This document shows, piece after piece, positions 27,806-36,007 of a stretch of 64,000 bases of DNA (the stretch's first letter is position 1; each line of letters begins with the position of its first letter). Under the pieces are notes generated by a model. It was given only the letters and a program-made list of their open reading frames with translations, was not told the DNA's origin and did not search any database. A program made the translations under genes and the position numbers. This stretch comes from Halostella pelagica (GTDB lineage: Archaea; Halobacteriota; Halobacteria; Halobacteriales; Natronoarchaeaceae), in assembly GCA_005954745.1 (NCBI GenBank), contig CP040678.1, positions 2,728,001-2,792,000 on the forward strand, in the 5' to 3' direction.

Positions 27806-29038
27806 CTACGAACTGACGGTCGCGTTTATCGTCGTCGTCTCCGTGGAGACGCTGACGAGGTAGTACGAGCGTGGCTGTAGCGTCCACAACACCCCATCAG
27901 TGCCGGTCCGGCCGACCTCCTTCCCGTTTATTTCAACGACGCCGTTGACCGGGTCACCATCAGTAGTGGTGAGGTTGAACCGCATCGGACCGTTGTTCGG
28001 CGTTTTGTTTATCGTCAGGTTCAGGCCGTCTTTGGTCGTCGTCAAGGACCCAGAGTGCGGGAGTTCCACGAGTCGGAGGCGCTGTGATTCGCGGAACACC
28101 TCGCGCGTGTTGCCGTCGATGTAGGCCGAGACAGTCCCCTGTGAGTGTCCGATCGAGAGTCGGTACCGGCTTTCACTGATGCCACCGAAACTGATAGACG
28201 GGTTGTTAGAGAACGACCACGGGTAGAGTTCGGTCTGCGTGTACTCGTGTAGCGCGGACGTGTCGCCATCGAAGGTGTCGGACGTGTTTGCGTTGGTGTT
28301 GTCGAAGCGAACGGCCTCGCGCAGGTACTCGCCGTCTGCGATAGATTCGACGACGATGCCGTTCGAAGAGGCGACGACGTACGTTACGGTACTCCGCTGG
28401 TCCGCGGACCCGTCGTACACCCGGTCGAGTCGCTGTCTGACGGGAGAGCGGAGCATTTCGAGTTCGTCAGCGATGGTGGACCGACGGTCGCTCTCGGAGT
28501 AGTCCAAAAGCGACGACTCCAGTTGCTCGTGGTTGGTCAGTGTGTCGTCGAGCGTCTGAGAGCGGGCGTGGACGCTAGCCAGCGTCCGGAGCAGGTCGCT
28601 CTCGGATATCGAACCGTTGACGTATGCTCGAACCGCATTGCGTTCTTCCGACTTCAGCTGTTCAGTCCGCCGTTCGATATCGTCGAGCATCGCACTGGCG
28701 ACTGCGGACCGGCTAGCTGCCGAACTCGCCTTCGAGAACTGTGTTTGGAACGTTCTGTTTCGGAATCGCAACTCCATCCGGTTGTCCGCCTCTGTTAGCA
28801 CCTGTGACATATCAGTCCCGGAGGAAACGTGCGACGAGACGACGTTTCCGGTGGGACTCAATCTACTCGTTGTGTTGCCAGCCTCGTTTTCGTCCTGAGA
28901 CAGCGTCTCGACTGCCGGTCGATCATCGGGACCAACTACCTGTTCTCCTGGGGGTACGGTGTCGGTGGGAGGAACACCGGCAACCTGTCCCGGGACGGCG
29001 AGGAGGAGGACCAGGGCGACGGTCGTCAATCGCTTCAT
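27806..29038 (-). CDS. Secreted haloarchaeal protein of unknown function
   Basis: The protein is 410 aa from ATG at 29038 (a GTG at 29047 would add three residues). It has a signal peptide, MKRLTTVALVLLLAVPGQVAG, and many N-glycosylation sequons (for example NTTSR, NGSIS, NRTFQ, NTSDT, NATVSS). A helical region (about 80-200) precedes a beta-rich half ending in a PEGA-like carboxypeptidase-type repeat (VEINGKEVGRTGTDGVLWTL). There is no transmembrane anchor at the C-terminus. Its start faces a membrane-anchored HTH gene across a 190-bp promoter region, suggesting a signalling pair. Confidence 0.65.
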   Translation of the reverse strand: MKRLTTVALVLLLAVPGQVAGVPPTDTVPPGEQVVGPDDRPAVETLSQDENEAGNTTSRLSPTGNVVSSHVSSGTDMSQVLTEADNRMELRFRNRTFQTQFSKASSAASRSAVASAMLDDIERRTEQLKSEERNAVRAYVNGSISESDLLRTLASVHARSQTLDDTLTNHEQLESSLLDYSESDRRSTIADELEMLRSPVRQRLDRVYDGSADQRSTVTYVVASSNGIVVESIADGEYLREAVRFDNTNANTSDTFDGDTSALHEYTQTELYPWSFSNNPSISFGGISESRYRLSIGHSQGTVSAYIDGNTREVFRESQRLRLVELPHSGSLTTTKDGLNLTINKTPNNGPMRFNLTTTDGDPVNGVVEINGKEVGRTGTDGVLWTLQPRSYYLVSVSTETTTINATVSS

Positions 29039-29229
29039 CGAGGGCACCTACATGCTACTGATACAAAAACCGGTCGGCGTTCGGAGAAAGATCCAGTTGT
29101 CCCGATTCGGGGGGTGTTGTTAGGCCGCTTAACGACACTATGAGCGCGCCGGAAACCATTCAAAGCCGCGTCTGACGTTTTATCGACCGATAGAAAACAT
29201 TTTGCCTCCAGAGATACCACCGGGGATGT

Positions 29230-30384
29230 ATGCGGTTACGCGCCGCCGTTTCATACGCCCTCCTCATCTCTTTGATCCTCGCTCCCGTCGGTACGGGGGT
29301 AGCCGTTGCTGTGTCTGGCGGGACCGGTGGGTCCCCTTCTCCCACCGGGTCCGACATCCAACCGGCTACCCACGCCGCCGAACCGGGGCAAGTGATCCGG
29401 ATCAACGTCACGGACACCGGTGACGCCCGCTGGTCCGTCGAGTTCCGACAGCACCTCCACGACGAAAACGAGACTGAAGCGTTCCGCGATACGATCGACG
29501 CCGTCGTTTCCGGCGAGGAACGCCCGCCTATCAGGGAGCGTGAGTTCCAGCGCTTCGTCAACGAGTCAGAAGATGCAACGGGCCGCGAGATGGCCATCCG
29601 AGACACCGAGTACACGGGACGGATCGACAACGAAACCGGGATCATCACCATCCACTTCACCTGGACCAACTTCGCTGAGGTCGAGAACGACGGTGACCGA
29701 CTGGTCGTCGGAGATGCCTTCAACGGGACATCGGGGCGGTGGCTTCCCTCACTCACCGAGACGCAGCGGCTTATAATCGATGCGCCGGACGGGTACTACG
29801 CCTCGACGGCCCCGCGAGCGCACGAGAGCGGTACCTTCCAGTGGGACGGCCCCCACGATTTCACACCGGATGACACGCCTATCGTCTACTCCGCCCAGAA
29901 CGATCCCGGCACCTCGACTCCGCTCGGCGAAGAAAACGACCCGCTCCCGATGACGCTCATCGGCGTCGGCATCTTCACTCTCGTCATCGCAGTCGGGACC
30001 GGCGGCTACCTCCTCGCACGCCGACAAACCGCTGACAGCAGTGGTGGGGCCATCTCCAGAACGACCGTGGCCCCGCCCGACCAGTCCGACGAGTCGACCG
30101 AACCGTCGACAGCACCGACAGACGACACGGGGACAGACGACGCCGAGAACGACGACGAAATAGACGAGTCTCTCCTCTCCGACGAGGAGCGAGTCACCCG
30201 CCTGCTGGAAGCGAACGGGGGACGGATGAAACAGGCCAATATTGTCAAGGAGACGGGATGGTCCAACGCGAAAGTGTCCCAACTGCTCTCGTCGATGGAC
30301 GAGGACGACCAGGTAGACAAACTGCGGATCGGCCGCGAGAACCTCATTACGCTCCCGGACGAGGACATCGGCGACCTGAACTGA
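29230..30384 (+). CDS. Membrane-anchored winged-helix regulator with extracellular domain
   Basis: The 384-aa protein has a signal sequence (about 1-29, AAVSYALLISLILAPVGTGV) and an extracellular beta-rich domain (about 35-235). A transmembrane helix lies at about 241-260 (LIGVGIFTLVIAVGTGGYLL). A D/T/S-rich cytosolic linker and a winged helix at about 318-375 (LLEANGGRMKQANIVKETGW and NAKVSQLLSSMDEDD) complete it. This is a one-component sensor that could read the outside and act directly on DNA. The likely targets are itself and the divergent secreted protein. The family is common in haloarchaea; ligand unknown. Confidence 0.8.
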   Translation: MRLRAAVSYALLISLILAPVGTGVAVAVSGGTGGSPSPTGSDIQPATHAAEPGQVIRINVTDTGDARWSVEFRQHLHDENETEAFRDTIDAVVSGEERPPIREREFQRFVNESEDATGREMAIRDTEYTGRIDNETGIITIHFTWTNFAEVENDGDRLVVGDAFNGTSGRWLPSLTETQRLIIDAPDGYYASTAPRAHESGTFQWDGPHDFTPDDTPIVYSAQNDPGTSTPLGEENDPLPMTLIGVGIFTLVIAVGTGGYLLARRQTADSSGGAISRTTVAPPDQSDESTEPSTAPTDDTGTDDAENDDEIDESLLSDEERVTRLLEANGGRMKQANIVKETGWSNAKVSQLLSSMDEDDQVDKLRIGRENLITLPDEDIGDLN

Positions 30385-30387
30385 CAG

Positions 30388-30422
30388 AACGAGTGAGTCG
30401 CCGACCTTGTCAGGCACTCGTT
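30388..30422 (+). terminator. 8-bp inverted repeat after HTH gene
   Basis: AACGAGTG (30388-30395) and CACTCGTT (30415-30422) are perfect inverted repeats with a 19-nt loop, starting just after the stop at 30384. It is a probable terminator, although no T-run follows. Confidence 0.35.
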
Positions 30423-30461
30423 CCAGAAACACCGTCTTCGTACTCTTGCGTTTCGAAAACG

Positions 30462-30467
30462 TTTATC
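30462..30467 (+). promoter_or_regulatory. TATA box for etfBA
   Basis: TTTATC within AAAACGTTTATCTCAC lies 27-32 nt before the etfB ATG at 30494, consistent with a leaderless or near-leaderless transcript. Confidence 0.5.
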
Positions 30468-30493
30468 TCACAGAGGGTAGAACCACTCCGACG

Positions 30494-31285
30494 ATGAAGG
30501 TTCTCGTAACGGTAAAGGAGGTCGCCGAGGTTCAGGACGACTTCGAGATCGAGGGGACCGAGATCGGATCGCAGTACCTCGACTACGATTTGAACGAGTG
30601 GGACGACTACGCGATCGAAGAGGGCGTCCAGATAAGCGAAAACGTAGACGACGTGGAGGTGGTGACCGTCACCATCGGCCCCGAGCGCAGCGACGAGACG
30701 ATCCGCATGGCGCTTGCGAAAGGCGCGGACCGTGCCGTCCGCGTCTGGGACGAGGCACTCGCAGAGGCGGACCTGCTGGACGTGGGCGCGAAAGTACAAC
30801 TCCTGCGCGCCGTCGTCGAGGAGGAGGAACCCGACCTGATCCTCTCCGGCGTTCAGGCTGGCGACGACGCCTTCGGCGCGACGGGCGTAGCGCTCGCGGA
30901 CGCCATCGACTTCGAGTGGGCCGCAGTCGTCAACCACCTCGACTTCGACGCGGACGAGAGCGTGGCGCACGTTCACCGCGAACTCGAAGGCGGCGTCGAC
31001 GAGGTGACTGACGTGGAGACCCCCGCGGTACTGACGATCCAGACTGGTATCAACGAACCGCGGTACGCCAGCCTGCGCGGCATCCGGCAGGCCCAGAGCA
31101 AGGAGATCGCCCCGATGGACCTCGACGACCTCGGCCTGTCCCCGGCCGACGTCGAGAGCGACCTGGCGTTGACCGGGATGTACGAACCCGAGACCGAAAG
31201 CGACGCGACGTACTTCGAGGGAAGTCCCGAGGAGGAGGCCTCACAGCTCGGTGACGTTCTCCGCGAGAAGGGGGTGAGCCAATGA
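30494..31285 (+). CDS. etfB: Electron transfer flavoprotein subunit beta
   Basis: EtfB with EtfA carries electrons from acyl-CoA and related dehydrogenases toward the quinone pool. The 263-aa protein starts MKVLVTVKEVAEVQDDFEIE and has the AMP/FAD-site region DLILSGVQAGDDAFGATGVALAD (about 115-137), followed by LTIQTGINEPRYASLRGI near 183-200. Length and order (B then A, ATGA overlap) are typical. The upstream in-frame codons are ignored because the promoter lies inside them. No fixC/fixX (ETF-quinone oxidoreductase) genes follow here. Confidence 0.93.
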   Translation: MKVLVTVKEVAEVQDDFEIEGTEIGSQYLDYDLNEWDDYAIEEGVQISENVDDVEVVTVTIGPERSDETIRMALAKGADRAVRVWDEALAEADLLDVGAKVQLLRAVVEEEEPDLILSGVQAGDDAFGATGVALADAIDFEWAAVVNHLDFDADESVAHVHRELEGGVDEVTDVETPAVLTIQTGINEPRYASLRGIRQAQSKEIAPMDLDDLGLSPADVESDLALTGMYEPETESDATYFEGSPEEEASQLGDVLREKGVSQ

Positions 31286-32241
31286 CGAACGTTCTCGCCG
31301 TCGCGGAACACCGCCGCGGCGACCTGCGCGACGTGAGCTACGAGGCGATCACGGCCGGCCGCGAACTCGCCGACGAAGCCGGCGGAGAGCTTCACGTCGC
31401 CGTGATAAGCGGCGATACCGACGAGTTCGCGGAGCGTCTGAACCGCGAGGGCGTCGACCGGGTCCACACGGTCGACTACGGGGAGGAGTTCAACCACGAC
31501 GTGTACCACCAGGCAGTCACGCAACTGTTCGACGCCGTCGACGCCGGCTATCTCCTCACACCGAACAGCGTCAACGCCCTGGACTACGTCCCCGCCGCGG
31601 CGAACGCGCTCGACCTTCCGGTCGTGACGGACGTCATCGATCTGGACGGCGGCGACGAGAGCCTCGTCGCCACCCGGGAGATGTACGGCTCGAAAGTCGA
31701 GACGACGACGGAACTGGACACCGGCCGGGCCGCGGTCACCATCCGCGGCGGCGAGTGGCCTGCGACCGAGGACGGCGGCGACGCCGCAGTCGAATCTTTC
31801 GACGCCGACATCGACGAATCCGCGGTGCGGTCGACCGTGACCGGCTTCGAGGAGGCCGGCGGCGGCGACGTCGACATCAGCGACGCGGACGTTCTCGTCA
31901 GCGTCGGCCGCGGTATCGAGGAGGAGGAGAACCTCGACCTCATCTTCGACCTCGCCGACGCGCTGGACGCCACCGTCTCCTCGTCGCGACCGATCGTCGA
32001 CAACGACTGGCTGCCGGCGAACCGGCAGGTCGGCCAATCTGGGAAGGTCGTTACCCCCGACGTGTACATCGCCATCGGTATCTCGGGCGCCGTCCAGCAC
32101 GTCGCCGGAATGAAAGGGAGCGACACCATCATCGCTATCAACACGGACCCCAACGCGCCTATCTTCGACCTGGCTGACTACGGCGTCGTCGATGACCTGT
32201 TCGACGTGGTGCCGGCGCTGATCGAGGAGTTCGGCGGGTAG
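31282..32241 (+). CDS. etfA: Electron transfer flavoprotein subunit alpha
   Basis: EtfA is the FAD-binding partner of EtfB. The 319-aa protein has the N-terminal domain (about 1-190) and the C-terminal FAD domain with the signature YIAIGISGAVQHVAGMKGSD at about 262-281. INTDPNAPIFDLADYGVVDD follows at about 286-305. It lacks the N-terminal ferredoxin extension found in some archaeal EtfA proteins. It is translationally coupled to etfB and followed by a strong terminator. Confidence 0.94.
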   Translation: MTNVLAVAEHRRGDLRDVSYEAITAGRELADEAGGELHVAVISGDTDEFAERLNREGVDRVHTVDYGEEFNHDVYHQAVTQLFDAVDAGYLLTPNSVNALDYVPAAANALDLPVVTDVIDLDGGDESLVATREMYGSKVETTTELDTGRAAVTIRGGEWPATEDGGDAAVESFDADIDESAVRSTVTGFEEAGGGDVDISDADVLVSVGRGIEEEENLDLIFDLADALDATVSSSRPIVDNDWLPANRQVGQSGKVVTPDVYIAIGISGAVQHVAGMKGSDTIIAINTDPNAPIFDLADYGVVDDLFDVVPALIEEFGG

Positions 32242-32301
32242 GTCCGCGGAGAAGCGATGGGACCGAGCGGCACTCTTCGCGATCAACTCGTCGGGAACTC
32301 G

Positions 32302-32328
32302 ACCCGGTAGTGTTTTTAGCCGGGTTTT
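32302..32328 (+). terminator. Stem-loop and T-run after etfA
   Basis: ACCCGG (32302-32307) and CCGGGT (32320-32325) form a 6-bp stem followed directly by TTTT, about 60 nt beyond the etfA stop. This is one of the clearest terminators in the window. Confidence 0.6.
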
Positions 32329-32650
32329 CCCCGTCTAGTTTCCCCGTTCAGTTTACTCACTACAGAAACCTACTGTTAAAAACGACAGTCGTGCACGGAG
32401 CCGACGCTGACCGGGGAATTCAACGGACAGCGGCGCGACATAACGTCGTATTCCGTCCGTCTCGTTGAACCGCGGTCTCGAAACTCGTCGAACAGTATCC
32501 GGAGTAACGGGACGCTACCGATAGCATTCTACCCATTTTACTGGAAAGGGTCATCTACCGCGGGCGTTTGACCAAACTACTGGCCTATTCGTTCGCGTTA
32601 CTGTTCACGCAATCGTGATACTTTCAGTTGGAACAACGGTGAACGACCGT

Positions 32651-32665
32651 CCCGGTTAATCCGGG
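32651..32665 (+). promoter_or_regulatory. Palindrome containing TATA-like sequence
   Basis: CCCGG and CCGGG flank TTAAT, 25-39 nt before the ATG at 32690. The centre is at the distance expected of a TATA box, so a dimeric protein binding the palindrome would block or alter promoter use. Promoter function is inference. Confidence 0.4.
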
Positions 32666-32689
32666 AACCTACCGTCGACCACGACTGCT

Positions 32690-33646
32690 ATGGCACGACA
32701 AAACCAGGGTCGACAGCGAGGCGGCCGACACTCCGCACAGAAACAGCAGCGAGACGAACAGGGACAGTTCCAAGGGACACAGAGTGGTTCCCAGCAGGGC
32801 CGCCAGAGCCAACGTGGCGGACAGCAACACGGTCAGCACCAGCAAGGCGGACAGCATCAGCAGGGCCAGGGCGGCCGCCAGACGCAGGGGCAGCGAGGGG
32901 AACACCAGCAACACCGACAGCACAGCGGACATCAGGGTACGCTGCAAGGACAGGGTCAGCATCAGGGTGGACGCCAGCAGGATCAGCACGGCCAACAGGA
33001 TGGCGGTCAGCAGCAACGGCACGGCGGCCGTCACGAAGGCCAGCATCAGCAACACAGCGGTCGGCGGAGCCAGCAGACCGGCGGGCACTCCGGCGGTCGG
33101 ACGAGTCAACGACAGGGACGACAGAGTCAGCAGCATCAGCAAAGCGGCCGACAACGCGGTAGTCAGCAGGGCCAGCGGCATCAGCAAGGTAGCCAGCATC
33201 AGCAGGGTCAGCGGGGTCAGATGGGCCAAGGCCGGCAGGGCCAGCAGCACGGCCAACACCAGCAGGGCGGTCGCCAGCGCGGCGGTCAGCAAGGTCGGCG
33301 CAGTCAGACTGGCCAACAGAGTCAGCAGCGACGCGGCGGACAGCAGCACGGACAGCGCCAGCAGAGTCAGCGCGGACAGATGGGGCAGCAGCACCGACAA
33401 CAGCACCAGCAGGGCGGCCAACAACATCGTGGCGCTCAGCAGGGCGGACGAATGGGACAGCGCCAGGGACGCCAGAGCGGTCAGCAGCGCCGCGGCGGAC
33501 AGCAGCACGAACAGCACCAGCAGGGTCAGCGAGGTAGTCAGCAGCAGGGCCAGCAGAGTCACCAGGGCGGTCAGACCCACCAGCGAAGACAGCAGCAGGG
33601 CCGACGGAGTCAGCAGGGCCAACACGGCGGCCAGCACCAGTACTGA
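32690..33646 (+). CDS. Low-complexity Gln/Gly/Arg/His-rich (RGG, prion-like) protein
   Basis: By hand count this 318-aa protein has about 124 Gln (39%), 75 Gly, 43 Arg, 30 His, only 7 Asp/Glu and 1 Lys, so it is strongly basic and disordered. It contains five RGG boxes and repeated motifs such as GQQHGQHQQGG and RGQMGQ. There is no signal peptide, membrane helix or folded domain. The first 35 residues are less repetitive and it ends HGGQHQY. I do not recognise a family. Composition resembles eukaryotic RGG/prion-like RNA-binding or condensate proteins; that is analogy only. The plus frame is chosen because the TATA-like palindrome and the terminator both fit it, though all frames here lack stops. 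Confidence 0.6.
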   Translation: MARQNQGRQRGGRHSAQKQQRDEQGQFQGTQSGSQQGRQSQRGGQQHGQHQQGGQHQQGQGGRQTQGQRGEHQQHRQHSGHQGTLQGQGQHQGGRQQDQHGQQDGGQQQRHGGRHEGQHQQHSGRRSQQTGGHSGGRTSQRQGRQSQQHQQSGRQRGSQQGQRHQQGSQHQQGQRGQMGQGRQGQQHGQHQQGGRQRGGQQGRRSQTGQQSQQRRGGQQHGQRQQSQRGQMGQQHRQQHQQGGQQHRGAQQGGRMGQRQGRQSGQQRRGGQQHEQHQQGQRGSQQQGQQSHQGGQTHQRRQQQGRRSQQGQHGGQHQY

Positions 33647-33722
33647 CGCGTCGTAACTGTCGCCGACCTGGTTCGGTCGAGTGAACGTCGGGTCGACCAG
33701 CCACTACGGCCGGTGACCGTCG

Positions 33723-33735
33723 AAAGCGCTTTTTT
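33723..33735 (+). terminator. Palindrome with T-run after low-complexity gene
   Basis: AAAGCGCTTT (33723-33732) is a perfect palindrome running into TTTTTT (33730-33735) on the plus strand, between the convergent low-complexity and GlpA-like genes. The T-run favours termination of plus-strand transcripts. Confidence 0.5.
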
Positions 33736-33742
33736 CAGTCGA

Positions 33743-34978
33743 TCAGTGGCTCGACGACCGCTGTGCATCCTCGTCAGCCGGTGAGAGCGCGTGGAATTCG
33801 CGGATCGCGTCCTGAACTGCACCGGGACCCCCAGCGCCGTACAGCGGTTCGTCCGGGGTGCGACACGGTACGTCGACACCGAACCGACCGCAGACGTGGT
33901 CCGCCACGGCCTCGGCCATGAGGCGGTGAGTCGTGAGTTTACCGCCGACGACCGTGGTGAACCCGTCCAGACCGTCGCGGTCGGCGTGGTCGAGGACGAA
34001 AAACCCCCGAGAGATGCCGCGTTCGCCCTCGCGTTCGTCCTCGTCCGGGCCGTACAGCGGTCTGACCCCCCAGTACGTCCGTTCGACGGCGGCGTCGGCG
34101 ACCGGTGGGAGCATCCGGGCGCACTCCTCGATACAGCGCTCTACCTCCCAGCGCTCCTCGTCGAACTCGTCGGGGTCGTCCACGGCGACGCTCGTCGTGC
34201 CGAGGACGACCTCGCCCTCGTGGGGGACCACGATGTCGCCGTCGGCGGGCGGACGACAGCGGTTCAGGACGACCGGTAGGTCCGGGTAGTCGACGGCGAC
34301 CATCACGCCCTTCGCCGGGCGCATCGCTACGTCGACGGCCGCCATGTCAGCGACCTCTCCGGCCCACGCGCCGGCGGCGTTGACGACGTGGTCCGCGCGG
34401 ATCGTCTCCTCGCCGTCGTCAGTCTCGACGCGCGCTCCGACGACGGCGTCGTTTTCGACCAGTAGATCCCGCACCGGGGCGTTCGGTCGGATCGTCGCGC
34501 CGTGCTCGCGGGCGCTCGCCGCCGTGGCCGCGACGAGTCGCGACGGGTAGATCACGCCGTCCGGAACCACCATGATGCGCTCGGCGTCGTCGGTCAGGTC
34601 CGGCACCTCGTCCCCGACTTCGTCGGGCGTACGCACCTCGGCGGGGACGTTCAGGTCGCGACAGGCGGAGAGTTTCTCGTCGAAGTACGCCGGGTCGTCG
34701 TCAGTCAGTTGCACGAAGTAGCCGCAGTCGCACCCGATGCAGTGCCCGGCGATGTCCCGCAAGATTCGGTTTTCCCGGATGCACTCACTGGCCCCGCTCG
34801 GGTCGTTCTCTGCGTAGCGCGCGCCGCTGTGGAGGAGGCCGTGCGACCGGCCGGTCGTCCCGCTCCCGAGGCCGCCACGGTCGACCAGCGTCACGTCGAC
34901 GCCGCGCATCGCGAGGTCCCGGGCGGTTCCGACGCCGGTGCCGCCGCCGCCGACCACGAGCGCGTGTGAACTGTCCAT
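33743..34978 (-). CDS. GlpA-like FAD-dependent glycerol-3-phosphate dehydrogenase
   Basis: This 411-aa flavoprotein of the DAO/GlpA family has the dinucleotide motif VVGGGGTGVGTARDL at about 8-22 and GSGTTGRSHGLLHSGARYAE at about 38-57. The C-terminal FAD contact is DGFTTVVGGKLTTHRLMAE at about 341-359. GlpA oxidises sn-glycerol 3-phosphate to dihydroxyacetone phosphate. Full GlpA carries an extra C-terminal Fe-S domain; this one stops before it, and no glpB, glpC or glycerol kinase is adjacent. A different 2-hydroxy substrate is therefore possible. The start is MDSSHALVVGG at 34978. Confidence 0.75.
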   Translation of the reverse strand: MDSSHALVVGGGGTGVGTARDLAMRGVDVTLVDRGGLGSGTTGRSHGLLHSGARYAENDPSGASECIRENRILRDIAGHCIGCDCGYFVQLTDDDPAYFDEKLSACRDLNVPAEVRTPDEVGDEVPDLTDDAERIMVVPDGVIYPSRLVAATAASAREHGATIRPNAPVRDLLVENDAVVGARVETDDGEETIRADHVVNAAGAWAGEVADMAAVDVAMRPAKGVMVAVDYPDLPVVLNRCRPPADGDIVVPHEGEVVLGTTSVAVDDPDEFDEERWEVERCIEECARMLPPVADAAVERTYWGVRPLYGPDEDEREGERGISRGFFVLDHADRDGLDGFTTVVGGKLTTHRLMAEAVADHVCGRFGVDVPCRTPDEPLYGAGGPGAVQDAIREFHALSPADEDAQRSSSH

Positions 34979-35133
34979 AGCCGTCGTACGGACGCCAGTG
35001 ACAAGAGTGGGCGGCCACAGAAAGACGGCGACGTGATCGAGCGCGACGGCGACGGGACGCCCCGCGCGCCGGCGGACGCCGGCAACACGCGATTCCGTCA
35101 CGTACTTGCGGGACCGGTCCTAACGCCGCAGTA

Positions 35134-35976
35134 ATGGAGTTTCTCGAGCGTCGACAGTCGCTCATCGAAGACCGGCTCACGGCCGTCATCGACGGCGTCG
35201 AGCCGGCGGAGCTCGAAGACGAGGTTCGCCACGTGGCGCTGTCCGGCGGCAAGCGGGTTCGACCGATGGTGACGCTGCTCGCCTGTGAGGCCGCAAGCGG
35301 CGAGGCCGAGGACGCCGTCGACTTCGGCGTGGGCGTGGAACTCGTCCACAACGCCTCGCTCGTCGTCGACGACATCATCGACCGGTCGGACGTCCGCCGC
35401 GGCGTCGACAGCGCCTGGGCCAAGTACGGCTACGGACCAGCGATTATCTCTAGCGACGGGCTACTCGGAGAGGCGTTCGACCTGTTTTCCCCGAACCCGC
35501 AGGCGATGCAGATCGTCGCCGAGGCGATGGTCGAACTCGGAGAGGGCGAAGCGACGGAACTCGTGGCGAAACCCGAGTCCGAATCCGAGTACATGGAACT
35601 GGCCCGCCGGAAGACGGGCGCACTGTTTCGTGCCGCGGCCGAACTCGGCGCGGTAGCCGCCGACGCCGACGCGTTCACAGTCGAGGCGTTCGGCGAGTAC
35701 GCCGAGCGCGTCGGCGTCGCGTTCCAGATCCGGGACGACGTACTGGACGCGACGGCTGACGCCGAGGAACTGGGCAAGCCGACCGGTCTCGACGCGGAGA
35801 TGGACCGCCCCTCGGTCGTTCAGGTGACGGACCTGACGCCGGACGGAGCCAACGAACGCGCCCGACACGAAGCGGACCAAGCGCTCGCCGCGTTAGAGCG
35901 CGTGGATACGACGGACACGCAAGCGGAGGAGTATCTGCGTGATCTGGCGAAGTTCGTTGTCGTTCGCGAGCGGTGA
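35134..35976 (+). CDS. idsA: Polyprenyl (geranylgeranyl-type) diphosphate synthase
   Basis: This is a trans-prenyltransferase that joins isopentenyl diphosphate units for archaeal lipid and quinone chains. The first aspartate-rich motif is DDIID (79-83) and the second is RDDVLD (about 198-203, within FQIRDDVLDATAD). SGGKRVRP at about 37-44 binds the diphosphate. At 280 aa it is shorter than the roughly 340-aa main haloarchaeal GGPP synthase. The aromatic residues before the first motif that set chain length read VELVHNASLVV, so product length is unsure. It is divergent from the GlpA-like gene. Confidence 0.85.
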   Translation: MEFLERRQSLIEDRLTAVIDGVEPAELEDEVRHVALSGGKRVRPMVTLLACEAASGEAEDAVDFGVGVELVHNASLVVDDIIDRSDVRRGVDSAWAKYGYGPAIISSDGLLGEAFDLFSPNPQAMQIVAEAMVELGEGEATELVAKPESESEYMELARRKTGALFRAAAELGAVAADADAFTVEAFGEYAERVGVAFQIRDDVLDATADAEELGKPTGLDAEMDRPSVVQVTDLTPDGANERARHEADQALAALERVDTTDTQAEEYLRDLAKFVVVRER

Positions 35977-36007
35977 CCGCGAGGCACTGACGAGTCACGC
36001 GCCGCCG

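Larger units (their letters stand above)
32242..32689. other. 448-bp non-coding region before low-complexity gene
   Basis: The region holds the etfA terminator at its start. It also has a weak inverted repeat around ACTGT-TAAAAACG-ACAGT near 32370-32387, and near its end CCCGG-TTAAT-CCGGG (32651-32665), which places a TATA-like TTAAT inside a hairpin about 30 nt before the next ATG. No convincing gene is present. The A+T content is somewhat higher than in the flanking genes. Confidence 0.5.

Noticed and set aside
32669-33637. Long minus-strand open frame giving a Leu/Ala/Thr-rich protein opposite the low-complexity gene
   Set aside because: It is the complement of the Gln/Gly repeat codons (CAG becomes CTG). 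It lacks the loops and charges of a real membrane protein. The terminator T-run at 33730-33735 suits the plus strand.
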